Assembly: GCF_013694245.2 (NCBI RefSeq)
Contig: NZ_CP059322.2
Location: forward strand, 4,905,001-4,969,000
DNA length: 64,000 nucleotides
Direction: 5' to 3'
Source of the DNA: Micromonospora ferruginea
GTDB lineage: Bacteria > Actinomycetota > Actinomycetes > Mycobacteriales > Micromonosporaceae
The notes under the pieces are model-generated. The model did not search any database. It worked only from the letters and a program-made list of their open reading frames with translations, and was not told the DNA's origin. Below are positions 24,579 through 33,756 of the stretch, piece after piece (position 1 is the first letter of the stretch; each line of letters opens with the position of its first letter). Made by a program: the position numbers and the translations under genes.

Positions 24579-24677
24579 CGCCCTCACCGTCCTCGTCCGA
24601 CACATCGACTGACAATGACGGTACGGGCACCGTGCGACACTCGCTCGCCGAGTGCCATGATCGGGTGAAAGCCCAGG

Positions 24678-25838
24678 TCAGGCGAACGCGGAGAGCCCGG
24701 TCAGTCGCTGCCCGATGACGAGCTGGTGGATTTCCGAGGTGCCCTCGTAGGTGAGCACGCTCTCCAGATTGTTGGCGTGCCGCATCACCGGGTAGTCACC
24801 GGAGACGCCGTTCGCGCCGAGGATGGTGCGGCACTGCCGGGCGATGGCCAGCGCCTCCCGCACGTTGTTCAGCTTGCCCACGCTCACCTGCTCGGGGCGC
24901 AGCGTCCCGGCGTCGGCGAGCCGGCCCAGGTGCAGCGCCAGCAGCAGCCCCTTGTTCCACTCCACCGCCATGTCGGCGAGCTTCGCCTGGGTGAGCTGGA
25001 AACCGGCGAGCGGCCGGCCGAACTGGGTGCGCGTGGTCGCGTACTCCAGGGCGGTCTCCAGGCAGTCGCGGGCCGCGCCGAGCGCGCCCCAGACGATGCC
25101 GTGCCGGGCCTCGGTCAGGCAGCTCAGCGGCGCCTTCAGCCCCGCCGCCTCGGGAAGCTGGGCGTCCGCCGGCAGCCGGACGCCGTCGAGCGCGATCTCG
25201 CCGGTCAGCGACGCGCGCAGCGACATCTTGCGCCGGATCTCCCGGGCCGTCACACCCGGCGTGTCCATGGGTACGGCGAAACCCCGCACCCCTTCGTCGG
25301 TGCGGGCCCAGACGACGGCGACGTCGGCGATCGGCGCGTTGGTGATCCACATCTTGGCGCCGTCGAGGATCCAGTCGTCGCCGTCGCGGCGGGCCCGGGT
25401 GGCCATCGACGCCGGGTCGGAGCCGTGGTCCGGCTCGGTCAGCCCGAAGCAGCCGATCGCCTCGCCGGTCGCCATCGCCGGCAACCAGCGCTGCTTCTGC
25501 TCCTCGCTGCCGAAGCGCCAGATCGCGTACATGGCCAGCGAGCCCTGCACCGAGACGAGCGAGCGGACGCCGGAGTCGCCGGCCTCCAGCTCCAGGCAGG
25601 CCAGCCCGTACGCGACGGCGGACGCGCCGGCGCAGCCGTAGCCGGTCAGGTGCATGCCGAGCAGGCCCAGCTTGCCGAACTCGCGGGCCAGTTCCCGGGC
25701 CGGCACCTCGCCGTCCTCGTACCAGCCGGCGACGTGCGGGCGGACCCGGTCGGTGACGAGCTGGCGCACGACGGCGCGGATCTGGCGCTCCTCCTCGCTC
25801 AGCGACGCGTCGAGGTCGAGCAGGTCGAGAGGAGTCAT
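24678..25838 (-). CDS. gcdH: Acyl-CoA dehydrogenase, probably glutaryl-CoA dehydrogenase
   Basis: The 386-residue FAD enzyme matches acyl-CoA dehydrogenases throughout. Points favouring glutaryl-CoA are the Arg in SGVRSLVSVQGSLAMYAI, which aligns with the glutarate-binding Arg94 of human GCDH, the block GSEEQKQRWLP followed by IGCFGLTEPDHGSDP, and the catalytic base Glu in LTYEGTSEIHQLV. It would oxidise and decarboxylate glutaryl-CoA to crotonyl-CoA in lysine/tryptophan breakdown. No other pathway gene is adjacent, so the substrate remains an inference. ATG 25838 follows AAGGTG. Confidence 0.85.
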   Translation of the reverse strand: MTPLDLLDLDASLSEEERQIRAVVRQLVTDRVRPHVAGWYEDGEVPARELAREFGKLGLLGMHLTGYGCAGASAVAYGLACLELEAGDSGVRSLVSVQGSLAMYAIWRFGSEEQKQRWLPAMATGEAIGCFGLTEPDHGSDPASMATRARRDGDDWILDGAKMWITNAPIADVAVVWARTDEGVRGFAVPMDTPGVTAREIRRKMSLRASLTGEIALDGVRLPADAQLPEAAGLKAPLSCLTEARHGIVWGALGAARDCLETALEYATTRTQFGRPLAGFQLTQAKLADMAVEWNKGLLLALHLGRLADAGTLRPEQVSVGKLNNVREALAIARQCRTILGANGVSGDYPVMRHANNLESVLTYEGTSEIHQLVIGQRLTGLSAFA

Positions 25839-25869
25839 GGCGTCACCTTAACCAAGACTCAGGAAGGCG

Positions 25870-26175
25870 TCACTCGCCCTGTTCGCCGAGCACCAGCACC
25901 CGGGCGTGGATCTGGTTGCGCTGCTGCAGGGCGGCGCGCAGCGCCCGGTGCAGGCCGTCCTCCAGGTAGAGGCCGCCGTTCCACTGCACCACGTGCGGGA
26001 AGAGGTCGCCGTAGAAGGTGGAGTCCTCCGCGAGCAGCTTGTCCAGCGCCAGCTCCCGCTTGGTGGTGATGAGCTCGGCCAGCCGCAGTGGACGCGGTGG
26101 GATCTCGGCCCACTGCTTCAGCGTGAAGTTGTGCTCCGGGTAGGGACGCCCGTCCCGGACCGCCCTGAAGATCAC
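25870..26175 (-). CDS. Conserved hypothetical protein with ParB-like DGLHRA motif
   Basis: The 101-residue protein reads VIFRAVRDGRPYPEHNFTLKQ (start), then PPRPLRLAELITTKRELALD, AEDSTFYGDLFPHVV and GGLYLEDGLHRALRAAL. The D-G-x-H-R pattern after a helical lead resembles the small ParB/sulfiredoxin-like fold (G/D-x-H-R nucleotide loop). The protein looks conserved among actinomycetes. A DNA-binding or nucleotide role is inference. GTG 26175 has GGAGGAG about 8-15 bases upstream. Confidence 0.72.
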   Translation of the reverse strand: MIFRAVRDGRPYPEHNFTLKQWAEIPPRPLRLAELITTKRELALDKLLAEDSTFYGDLFPHVVQWNGGLYLEDGLHRALRAALQQRNQIHARVLVLGEQGE

Positions 26176-26229
26176 GGCGCGTTCTCCTCCCCCAGGCCCG
26201 GCTGACGATGTGGGTGCCAGCCTAGCGGC

Positions 26230-26832
26230 TCAGCTCCACCGCCCCCGCCGCACCACATCATCCACCGGACGCCGCCCCCGGCGCAGCGACGGTGACCTGT
26301 GGTCGACGGCGCGGTAACCGATGGTGACGGCACCGATCGGCTGGAGTGCCGGCGGCACCCCGAACGCCTCCCGGTACGCGTCGGTCCGCTGCGGCGGGAT
26401 GCCGAAGAAGCAGGCGCCCAGCCCCTCGTCCACGGCGGTGAGCAGCATCAGCAGCGCGGCGAAGCCGGTGTCCACGTACCAGTAGGGCACCGGCCAGCGC
26501 TCCTCGGCGCGGTCCGCCCAACCTTTGTCCGGCTCGGCGTAACGGTCCAGGTAGGCGTCCCGGTTGGCGTGCGGCACCACGATCAGCGGGGCCCGGCGCA
26601 TCCCGGCAAGCCAACGCTCCCGGCCGCCGCCCTCGGGCGTGGTCGCGGCCCAGAACCGTTCGCGGTCGGCCGGCTCCTCCAGCACCAGGAAGCCCCAGCC
26701 CTGCGCGAACCCCGCCGAGGGGGCCCGGACCGCGTGGTCGAGCAACCGGTCCACCGTCTCCGGCGGCACCGGACGGTCCGGGTCGTAGTTGCGGACCATC
26801 CGGCGGCGCCGGACGACGTCGGCGAACTCCAC
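26230..26832 (-). CDS. Nitroreductase family protein
   Basis: The 200-residue FMN-dependent enzyme has the nitroreductase start VVRRRRMVRNYDPDRPVPPE and RAPSAGFAQGWGFLVLE. A central segment WYVDTGFAALLMLLTAVDEGLGACFFG and the end PIGAVTIGYRA follow. It uses NAD(P)H and FMN to reduce nitro or quinone-type substrates; the in vivo substrate is unknown. GTG 26832 is 2 bases after the aldose epimerase stop, so the genes are co-transcribed and probably coupled. The same frame is open far upstream but only as a shadow of the epimerase gene. Confidence 0.87.
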   Translation of the reverse strand: MEFADVVRRRRMVRNYDPDRPVPPETVDRLLDHAVRAPSAGFAQGWGFLVLEEPADRERFWAATTPEGGGRERWLAGMRRAPLIVVPHANRDAYLDRYAEPDKGWADRAEERWPVPYWYVDTGFAALLMLLTAVDEGLGACFFGIPPQRTDAYREAFGVPPALQPIGAVTIGYRAVDHRSPSLRRGRRPVDDVVRRGRWS

Positions 26833-26834
26833 GC

Positions 26835-27761
26835 TCAGACCTCCGGCCGGACGCCCCAGGCGCCGCGCCAGGTCTGCCCCGGGTCGAGCGTGATCAGGTC
26901 CTTGCCGGAGCGGAACGCGTCCGGCGGGCAGGTCATCGGCTCCACCGCGACCGAGCGGCGGTGCCGCTCCCCGCCGAGGGTGTCCCCGGTGAACACCTGC
27001 CACCAGCCGAACTCGCGGTCGGCCCAGATCCGCAGCCCGGACCCGCCGTCCGGCGCGCCGAGCGTCACCGCCGAGCCGCCGTCGGCGTCCCGCCGCACGT
27101 CGCCGAAGGCCAGGTCGAGCACCAGGTCGCCGATCGGGCGGGGCGAGGTGAAGTCGTACTCGGTGCCGGTCACGTCGGTGGCCGCCACCGGCAGCAGCCG
27201 GCCGTCCGTCAGCACCCGGTTGCGCCCCGGCACGCCCAGCAGCAGGTCGTCCACCGCCACCTTGGGCAACTGGAAGTAGGGGTGCACGGAGAAGCCGAAC
27301 GGCGCCGGCTCGGCGGCCAGGTTGGTCACCTCGTGCTCGGCGCGCAGGCCGTCCGGGCCGACGCTCCACCGGCCGCGCAGCCGCAACGCCCACGGGTAGC
27401 CGGGGGTGGGCGGCAGGTCGTAGCCGATCGTCACGCTGTCCGGCGACTGCTCGACCAGCTCCCACCGGACCCAGTTGACCAGGCCGTGCAGGGCGTTGTG
27501 CCGCTCCGGCTCGGTCAGGTCGAGCTGGAACGAGCGGTCGCCGAACGTGTACCGGCCGTCGCGGATCCGATTCGGCCAGGGCGCCAGCACGTGCCCGGCC
27601 GAGCCGGGGCTCAGCTCGTCCTCGGCGTACCCGTCGAGGTAGTCCACGCCGTCGTGCCGGTAGGCCCGCAGCCCACCACCGACCTGCACCACGACGGCCT
27701 CGTGGCCGTCGGCGGAGATGGTCCACTGTGCACCCGAGGGCGCCCGCACGTCTTTCCCCAT
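26835..27761 (-). CDS. Aldose 1-epimerase family protein
   Basis: The 308-residue protein has the galactose-mutarotase beta-sandwich. Landmarks are VLAPWPNRIRDGRYTF (Asn-Arg sugar contact), RHNALHGLVNWVRWEL (substrate His), FGFSVHPYFQLP (second His) and VAVEPMTCPPDAF (catalytic Glu region). It interconverts alpha and beta anomers of a hexose. It is the first gene of a two-gene unit with the nitroreductase. ATG 27761 is the first plausible start; it is 15 bases after the MFS stop on the same strand, so a longer transcript from pdxH is possible. Confidence 0.87.
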   Translation of the reverse strand: MGKDVRAPSGAQWTISADGHEAVVVQVGGGLRAYRHDGVDYLDGYAEDELSPGSAGHVLAPWPNRIRDGRYTFGDRSFQLDLTEPERHNALHGLVNWVRWELVEQSPDSVTIGYDLPPTPGYPWALRLRGRWSVGPDGLRAEHEVTNLAAEPAPFGFSVHPYFQLPKVAVDDLLLGVPGRNRVLTDGRLLPVAATDVTGTEYDFTSPRPIGDLVLDLAFGDVRRDADGGSAVTLGAPDGGSGLRIWADREFGWWQVFTGDTLGGERHRRSVAVEPMTCPPDAFRSGKDLITLDPGQTWRGAWGVRPEV

Positions 27762-27776
27762 TCGGCGACCCTACCG

Positions 27777-29069
27777 TCACCGACGGTCTTCGGCGGGGCT
27801 GGTGGCGCGATAGCGGATCAGCGCGGGGAACGCCACCACCAGCAGGGTCGCCAGCACGGCGGCGGCGATGCCACCGCCCACCATGGCGACACCGGTGCCG
27901 AACCCGGCGGCCGTCGCACCGGCCCGCAGGTCACCCAGGCGCGGGCCGCCGGCCACCACCACCGTGTTCACGCCCTGGAGCCGGCCGCGCATCCGGTCCG
28001 GCGCGTAGACCAGCAGCATCGACTGCCGCAGGGTGGCGCTGACCAGGTCGGCGGCGCCGGCCACGCCGAGCAGCAGCACCGCCAGCCAGAGTTGGCCGGC
28101 CAGCCCGGCGAGCGCGATCGCCACGCCCCAACCGACCACCGCCACGGCCAGCGCCAGACCCTGCCGGCGGACCCGGCCGATCCAGCCGGAGGTGAGCCCG
28201 CCCAGCATCGCGCCGATGGCGATGGAGCTGTAGAGCCAGCCGACCGCCGCGCCGCCGCCGAAGCGCTCCTGCGCCAGCTCCGGGAAGAGCGCCCGCGGCA
28301 TGGCCAGGATCATCGCGATCAGGTCGATGGCGAAGGAGAGCAGCAGCACCGGCGTGGTGGCCAGATAGCGGAAGCCGTCGACGATGCTGCCCAGCCCGGC
28401 CTTGCGGACGCCGCCGCCCGGGTCCGGCTCGGGTGGCATCGCCGGCAGCCGCAGCGTCGCCCAGAGCGAGACGGTGAACAGCAGCGCGTCCAGCCCGTAC
28501 GCGACGGGCAGCGCGGTGCCGACGCGCCAGGTGGCGAAGATCAGCCCGGCGGCCAGCGGGCCGGCGACGGCCGCGGCGGTGAACGTGGTGTAGTTCAGCG
28601 TGGTGGCCGCCGGCACCAGGTCGGCCGGCACCAGCCGGGGCAGGATCGCGCTGCGGGCCGGCGAGGTGATCGCGAACGCCACCGCCTGCACGCCCACCAG
28701 CAGCAGGAGCAGCACCGGGCTGCGCGCCCCGACCAGCGACTGCACCAGCAGCCCGAGCGTCGCGGCCCAGAGCAGCGTGCCGGCGGCGAGCAGCACCCGA
28801 CGCCGGTCCCGGGCGTCGGCGACCGCGCCGCCCCACAGCCCGAAGATCAGCAGCGGCACGAACCCGGCGACGCCGAGCAGCCCCACCCAGAACGAGCCGC
28901 CGGTGAGGTCGAACATCTCCACCGGCACCGCCACGGCGGTGAACTGGAAGCCGAACATCGCCACCGCGTTGCCGAGCCACACCCGCCGGTACGCGGGCAC
29001 GCCAAGCGGGCGCAGGTCGATCGCCCAGCGGCGCGGTCCGCCCGGCCGGGCCTGCTTGACCTGCGTCAC
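27777..29069 (-). CDS. MFS transporter (MFS_3/EntS-like exporter)
   Basis: The 430-residue protein has 12 predicted membrane helices. It has a typical N-terminal half (FGFQFTAVAVPVEMFDLTGG, then GLWGGAVADARDRRRVLL as the inter-helix loop motif A) and a second half with GWIGRVRRQG. It resembles EntS-type exporters of siderophores or drugs; no siderophore genes are near. GTG 29069 overlaps the pdxH stop by 4 bases (GTGA), so it is translationally coupled to pdxH. Confidence 0.85.
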   Translation of the reverse strand: MTQVKQARPGGPRRWAIDLRPLGVPAYRRVWLGNAVAMFGFQFTAVAVPVEMFDLTGGSFWVGLLGVAGFVPLLIFGLWGGAVADARDRRRVLLAAGTLLWAATLGLLVQSLVGARSPVLLLLLVGVQAVAFAITSPARSAILPRLVPADLVPAATTLNYTTFTAAAVAGPLAAGLIFATWRVGTALPVAYGLDALLFTVSLWATLRLPAMPPEPDPGGGVRKAGLGSIVDGFRYLATTPVLLLSFAIDLIAMILAMPRALFPELAQERFGGGAAVGWLYSSIAIGAMLGGLTSGWIGRVRRQGLALAVAVVGWGVAIALAGLAGQLWLAVLLLGVAGAADLVSATLRQSMLLVYAPDRMRGRLQGVNTVVVAGGPRLGDLRAGATAAGFGTGVAMVGGGIAAAVLATLLVVAFPALIRYRATSPAEDRR

Positions 29070-29725
29070 GGCGCGAGCCGCTCGACGGCCCAGCCGCCGC
29101 CGTCCGCCAGCCGGAACCGCAGCCGGTCGTGCAGCCGGCCGGCCCGGCCCTGCCAGAACTCCACCGTCTCCGGGCGCACCCGGAACCCGCCCCAGTGCGG
29201 CGGCGCGGGCACCTCCTCGACGCCGGCGAACCGCTCGGTCGCCGCCCGGTACTCCGCGTCCAGCGCGGCCCGGTCCGGCACCACCGCGGACTGGGTGCTG
29301 GCCCACGCCCCGAGCTGGGAGCCGCGCGGCCGGACCGCGAAGTATGCCTCGGTCTCCGCCCGGGTGACCTGCTCCACCCGGCCGGCGACGGTCACCTGCC
29401 GCTGCATCGGGAACCACGGGAAGACCAGGCTGGCCCACGGGTTGGCGGTCAGCTCGGCGCCCTTGCGCGACAGGTGGTTGGTGTAGAAGACGAAGCCGTC
29501 CGCGTCGAAGCCCTTGAGCAGCACGGTGCGGCCGCTGGGCCGGCCCCGGGCGTCGGCGGTGCCGACCACCATCGCGTTCGGCTCGGGCAGCGGGTGGGCC
29601 ACCGCGTCGGCGAACCAGCGGGCGAACTGGCTGTGCCAGTCCGGTGCCAGGTCCGCTTCGGTCAGGCCCAGGTCGGCCGCGTACTCGTTACGCATGCCGG
29701 CCGGGGCGGGTGTGTCGCCTGTCAC
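29066..29725 (-). CDS. pdxH: Pyridoxamine 5'-phosphate oxidase
   Basis: The 219-residue protein has the full PdxH signature: PNAMVVGTADARGRPSGRTV, LLKGFDADGFVFYTNHLSRK, FPWFPMQRQVTVAGRVE, RPRGSQLGAWASTQS and the C-terminal FWQGRAGRLHDRLRF. It oxidises pyridoxine or pyridoxamine phosphate to pyridoxal phosphate using FMN and oxygen. GTG 29725 is preferred over ATG 29695 because GAGAGGA lies about 9 bases ahead. It is divergent from the citrate synthase gene and coupled to the MFS gene downstream. Confidence 0.93.
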   Translation of the reverse strand: MTGDTPAPAGMRNEYAADLGLTEADLAPDWHSQFARWFADAVAHPLPEPNAMVVGTADARGRPSGRTVLLKGFDADGFVFYTNHLSRKGAELTANPWASLVFPWFPMQRQVTVAGRVEQVTRAETEAYFAVRPRGSQLGAWASTQSAVVPDRAALDAEYRAATERFAGVEEVPAPPHWGGFRVRPETVEFWQGRAGRLHDRLRFRLADGGGWAVERLAP

Positions 29726-29859
29726 TCTCGCCGTTCCTCTCCCGGGCTTGCCGGCGTCCCCCGACGCTGGCCAGGCCTCGCTACCCAGTCTTCTCCCTGC
29801 CACACCGGCGTCCACCGGCGGGGATGTCGCGTGGCGCACAGTGGCTGCGGGTCGCGCAC

Positions 29860-29893
29860 GTGGTTACTCACCGGGCAAGATGTCACGAACCAC
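29860..29893. promoter_or_regulatory. Inverted repeat GTGGTT-N22-AACCAC ahead of citrate synthase
   Basis: GTGGTT (29860-29865) and AACCAC (29888-29893) are exact inverted half-sites in the 243-base divergent region between pdxH and the citrate synthase gene. They could be an operator or part of a promoter; the wide spacing makes this weak evidence. Confidence 0.3.
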
Positions 29894-29968
29894 ATCCCTG
29901 ATGGTCGCCTGAGCTGCGGGGCCGGATCGGTCCCACCGGGCGCACCGAGCCGGAAGCCAGGAGACGAC

Positions 29969-31075
29969 ATGTCCGATTTCAAGCCGGGCCTGGAGGGCGT
30001 CGTAGCCTTCGAGACCCAGATCGCCGAACCCGACCGCGCGGGCGGTTCGCTGCGCTACCGGGGCGTGGACATCGAGGATCTGATCGGCCAGGTCTCCTTC
30101 GGCAACGTCTGGGCGCTGCTGGTCGACGGCCGGTTCGGCCCGGGCCTGCCGCCGGCCGAGCCGTTCCCGGTGCCGGTGCACTCCGGTGACATCCGCGTCG
30201 ACGTGCAGTCCGCGGTCGCCATGCTGGCCCCCTACTGGGGTCTCGACCAGCTCCTGGACATCTCCGACGAGCAGGCCCGCGAGGACCTGGCCCGGGTGTC
30301 GGTGACCGCGCTCTCCTTCGTCGCCCAGTCGGCGCGCGGGCTGGGCCTGCCGGCGGTGCCGCAGAAGGAGATCGACAAGGCGGAGACCATCGTCGAGCGG
30401 TTCATGAAGCGCTGGCGCGGTGAGCCCGACCCGCGGCACGTCAAGGCCGTCGACGCGTACTTCATCTCGGCCGCCGAGCACGGCCTGAACGCCTCCACGT
30501 TCACCGCCCGGATCGTCGCCTCCACCGGCGCGGACGCCGCGGCCTGCATCTCCTCCGGCATCGGCGCCCTCTCCGGCCCGCTGCACGGCGGCGCGCCGTC
30601 GCGGGTGCTCACCATGCTGGAGGCGGTCGAGCGCAGCGGCGACGCCGAGGGCTACGTCAAGGGCGTGCTCGACCGGGGCGAGCGGCTGATGGGCTTCGGG
30701 CACCGGGTCTACCGGGCCGAGGACCCGCGCGCCCGCGTGCTCCGGCGCACCGCCAAGGAGCTGGGCGCGCCGCGCTTCGAGGTCGCCGAGGCGCTGGAGA
30801 AGGCCGCCCTGGCCGAGCTGCAGGCCCGCCGCCCGGACCGCGTGCTCGCCACCAACGTCGAGTTCTGGTCGGCCGTGGTGCTGGACTTCGCCGAGGTGCC
30901 GGCGCACATGTTCACCTCGATGTTCACCTGCGCCCGGATGGGCGGCTGGTCCGCGCACATCCTGGAGCAGAAGAAGCTCCAGCGGCTGGTCCGGCCGTCC
31001 GCCACCTACGTCGGCCCGGGCACCCGCAAGCCGCAGCAGGTCGAGGGCTGGGACGCCATCCCGCACGGCGTCTGA
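29969..31075 (+). CDS. Citrate synthase (citrate synthase 2 type)
   Basis: The 368-residue enzyme contains the catalytic residues of citrate synthase: His in EHGLNASTF, His in GFGHRVYRAEDPRA, and Asp in VVLDFAEVP, with the CoA-site block GPLHGGAPSRV. The short N-terminus (MSDFKPGLEGVVAFET) matches actinobacterial citrate synthase 2 (CitA-like) rather than GltA. It condenses oxaloacetate and acetyl-CoA; a methylcitrate role is possible. ATG 29969 follows AGGAG (29959-29963). A 56-bp repeat begins 2 bases after its stop. Confidence 0.92.
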   Translation: MSDFKPGLEGVVAFETQIAEPDRAGGSLRYRGVDIEDLIGQVSFGNVWALLVDGRFGPGLPPAEPFPVPVHSGDIRVDVQSAVAMLAPYWGLDQLLDISDEQAREDLARVSVTALSFVAQSARGLGLPAVPQKEIDKAETIVERFMKRWRGEPDPRHVKAVDAYFISAAEHGLNASTFTARIVASTGADAAACISSGIGALSGPLHGGAPSRVLTMLEAVERSGDAEGYVKGVLDRGERLMGFGHRVYRAEDPRARVLRRTAKELGAPRFEVAEALEKAALAELQARRPDRVLATNVEFWSAVVLDFAEVPAHMFTSMFTCARMGGWSAHILEQKKLQRLVRPSATYVGPGTRKPQQVEGWDAIPHGV

Positions 31076-31077
31076 GG

Positions 31078-31133
31078 TGTAAGGAGGGGCCCCCGCTTAA
31101 CGCATTCTGCATAGGCGGGGGCCCCTTTTAACA
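31078..31133 (+). repeat. 56-bp stop-codon-associated repeat, copy 2
   Basis: The copy runs from TGTAAGG to TTAACA in the orientation of the citrate synthase gene, starting 2 bases after its TGA (31073-31075). Both GGGGCCCC-centred cores are present, with spacer CGCATTCTGCATAG. The far end reads GGCCCCTTTTAACA, so it could also act as a terminator. Confidence 0.9.
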
Positions 31134-31336
31134 CCCGCTCTGTGGCGTACGCCTCAGCGGCGGGCGTGGGACCAGCGGGTGGGTGAGGCCGGGTGGGTGC
31201 GAGGATGGGGGCCGGCAGCGCTGCCGGCCGGGTTCGGATCCCGGCCGTCCCGTGCGCCCGGCGCACGAGCCGGTCGACGGTCCGCGCCCGCAGGAAAAGG
31301 GCCCGCCCTCGCCCATGCGGAAGGATCGAGACAACC

Positions 31337-32464
31337 GTGGCTGACGCACCGACCATCCGGATTCCCGACGACCTCAAGCCCGCCGACGGCCGTTTCGGCT
31401 GCGGCCCGTCCAAGGTCCGTCCGGCGGCGGTCTCCGCGCTCGCCGACGTCGCCACCAGCTACCTGGGCACGTCGCACCGGCAGAAGACGGTCCGCGACCA
31501 GGTCGCCCGGCTGCGCCGCGGCCTCGCCGAGTTCTTCGCCCTCCCGGAGGGCTACGAGGTGGTGATCGGCAACGGCGGCACCACCGCGTTCTGGGAGGTC
31601 GCCACGTTCGGCCTGATCCGCGACCGGGCCCAGTTCGCCAGCTTCGGCGAGTTCGGCGCGAAGTTCGCCAAGTCGGTCAAGGATGCCCCGTTCCTGGGCG
31701 AGCCGACCGTCCGCAAGTCCGAGGCGGGCAGCGCGCCGTCCCTGGTCGCCGAGGCCGGCGTGGACGTCTACGCCACCCCGCACAACGAGACCTCCACCGG
31801 CGTGGCGGTGCCGATCAGCCGGGTGCCGGGCGCCGACGAGGGCTCGCTGCTGCTGGTCGACGCCACCTCCGGCGCCGGCGGGCTGGACGTCGACGTCGCC
31901 GAGACCGACGTCTACTACTTCGCCCCGCAGAAGTGCTTCGGCTCCGACGGCGGGCTCTGGCTGGCCCTGATGTCGCCGGCCGCGCTGGCCCGGGCCACCG
32001 AGGTCAAGGAGTCGGGTCGCTACATCCCCGCGTTCCTCGACCTGGTCACCGCGATCGACAACTCGCGGCTGGAGCAGACCTACAACACGCCGGCGCTGGC
32101 CACCATCTTCCTGGCCGCCGAGCAGACCGACTGGATGAACGCCCAGGGCGGGCTGGCCTGGGCGGCCAAGCGCACCGCCGAGAGCGCCGCCGCCGTGTAC
32201 GGCTGGGCCGAGCGCTCGCCGTTCGCCGACCCGTTCGTGTCGGACCCGGCGCTGCGCTCCAACGTGGTCGCCACCGTCGACTTCGCCGACGGGGTGGACG
32301 CGACCGCGATCGCCAAGGTGCTGCGCGCCAACGGCATCGTGGACACCGAGCCCTACCGCAAGCTGGGGCGCAACCAGCTCCGGGTGGCGCTCTTCCCGGC
32401 CGTCGAGCCGGCCGACGTCGAGGCGCTCACCGCGTGCATCGACCACGTGGTCGAGCGACTCTGA
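31337..32464 (+). CDS. serC: Phosphoserine aminotransferase
   Basis: The 375-residue PLP enzyme matches the mycobacterial-type SerC: start ADAPTIRIPDDLKPADGRFG, then FGCGPSKVR, VIGNGGTTAFWE, and the PLP lysine in FAPQKCFGSDGGLW. It makes 3-phosphoserine from 3-phosphohydroxypyruvate and glutamate in serine synthesis (and serves pyridoxine synthesis in some bacteria). GTG 31337 is the family-consistent start; its ribosome site is weak (GGAAGGA at 31318-31324). A clear terminator follows. No other serine synthesis gene is adjacent. Confidence 0.93.
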   Translation: MADAPTIRIPDDLKPADGRFGCGPSKVRPAAVSALADVATSYLGTSHRQKTVRDQVARLRRGLAEFFALPEGYEVVIGNGGTTAFWEVATFGLIRDRAQFASFGEFGAKFAKSVKDAPFLGEPTVRKSEAGSAPSLVAEAGVDVYATPHNETSTGVAVPISRVPGADEGSLLLVDATSGAGGLDVDVAETDVYYFAPQKCFGSDGGLWLALMSPAALARATEVKESGRYIPAFLDLVTAIDNSRLEQTYNTPALATIFLAAEQTDWMNAQGGLAWAAKRTAESAAAVYGWAERSPFADPFVSDPALRSNVVATVDFADGVDATAIAKVLRANGIVDTEPYRKLGRNQLRVALFPAVEPADVEALTACIDHVVERL

Positions 32465-32479
32465 TCACGTCGTGACGCT

Positions 32480-32509
32480 GGGTGGTCGCCGGGGCTCCGG
32501 CGACCACCC
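32480..32509 (+). terminator. Perfect 13-bp hairpin after serC
   Basis: GGGTGGTCGCCGG (32480-32492) pairs exactly with CCGGCGACCACCC (32497-32509) around a four-base loop, 15 bases after the serC stop. Confidence 0.85.
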
Positions 32510-32655
32510 ACCGTGACCATCGCCGCAGCTCAGTCGCGACATGCCGGGGTGTCGCTCTCCCCACCGCTGGGAAAGTGAGCGTACGGTGGTTCGAGACGCA
32601 CGGGTGGCCGGCTCGTGGCGTGTGACGGCCAGCGAAGCGGGACGGAGGCAAGCCG

Positions 32656-33744
32656 ATGCGCCCAGTACGCTTCGTCGCTCTCTCCGAGGACGGCCAGGCC
32701 CTGGTGCTCACCGACGAGGTGGGCCGCCTGCTCGCGCTGCCCATCGACGAGCGCGTGGCTTCGGTGCTGCACGCCGAGCCGGGTGCGACCCCGCTCGCGG
32801 TGGTGCCCGCCTCCACCGATCCCACGCCGTCGCTGTCCCCGCGCGACATCCAGGCCCGGATCCGTTCCGGCGAGTCCGCGGAGGACGTCGCCCGCATCGC
32901 CGGTGTCCCGGTCGACCGGGTCCTGCGCTATGCCGGCCCGGTGCTCCAGGAGCGGGCCATGCTGGCCCAGCACGCCCGTCGCACCCGGCTCAAGGGTGCC
33001 GAGAAGCCGACCCCGCTGGCCGAGGTGGTCAACGGTCGGCTGGCCCAGCACGGCATCGACACCGAGAAGATCTCCTGGGACGCCTACCGCCGCGACGACG
33101 GCACCTGGCGGATCATCGCGACCTGGCCGTCCGGCAAGGCCACCGCGCAGGCCGTGTGGGATCTCGACAAGTCCCGGCAGAACGTGGTCGCGCACGACGA
33201 CATGGCGCAATACCTGTGCGCCGAGCGTCCCACGCCGATCCTCGGCCAGGAGCCGGCGCCGGAGCGGGGCGGCCACGCGCTGCCCGGCCCGTCGCGCGGC
33301 GAGCCGAGCCGGGGCGGCCACGGCCTGCCGTCCGGGGTGGAGCAGGCCCGCCCGGGGCGGGACCCGATCCGCGCCGGCCGGGACGCGCTGCTCGCCTCGC
33401 TGGACCGTCCGCTCGGCGGCACGTCCGGGCGCGGCCTCGACACCCGTTCCCCGGCCGCGCTGGCCGGTTCGGACGCGCCCCGGCAGCGGGCGGTCGCCGG
33501 GGGCGCCGCCGCGCTGCTCGGCGGCGGCCAGGGCTCGGCGTTCGACGACGACTCGGACGCGCCGAAGGAGATCCCGGCCGTACCCTCGCTGGCTGTGCTG
33601 CGGCCCCGGCGCACCGGCAACCCGCCGGCGTCCGGCGGTGCGGGCGCCGAGTCGGGCGAGGCCGGCGGCAAGCCGCGCAAGCGGCTGCCGAGCTGGGACG
33701 ACGTCCTCTTCGGCAGCGGCCCGGCGGCCCGCGAGTCCTCCTGA
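32656..33744 (+). CDS. sepH: Septation protein SepH
   Basis: The 362-residue protein has the SepH layout: an N-terminal DUF3071 domain (RPVRFVALSEDGQALVLTDE) containing a helix-turn-helix-like part (SPRDIQARIRSGESAEDVAR, IAGVPVDRVLRYAGPV). A long disordered Pro/Gly/Arg-rich linker follows (about 190-340), then the conserved C-terminal motif RLPSWDDVLFG. In Streptomyces SepH binds FtsZ through its N-terminal part and promotes assembly of division filaments. ATG 32656 follows GGAGG (32643-32647). It is a single-gene unit. Confidence 0.92.
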   Translation: MRPVRFVALSEDGQALVLTDEVGRLLALPIDERVASVLHAEPGATPLAVVPASTDPTPSLSPRDIQARIRSGESAEDVARIAGVPVDRVLRYAGPVLQERAMLAQHARRTRLKGAEKPTPLAEVVNGRLAQHGIDTEKISWDAYRRDDGTWRIIATWPSGKATAQAVWDLDKSRQNVVAHDDMAQYLCAERPTPILGQEPAPERGGHALPGPSRGEPSRGGHGLPSGVEQARPGRDPIRAGRDALLASLDRPLGGTSGRGLDTRSPAALAGSDAPRQRAVAGGAAALLGGGQGSAFDDDSDAPKEIPAVPSLAVLRPRRTGNPPASGGAGAESGEAGGKPRKRLPSWDDVLFGSGPAARESS

Positions 33745-33756
33745 CCCTCCGGTCCG

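Noticed and set aside
27777..29438. Longer 553-residue start for the MFS transporter
   Set aside because: The extra N-terminus is an out-of-frame reading of pdxH; GTG 29069 overlaps the pdxH stop as in a normal coupled pair.
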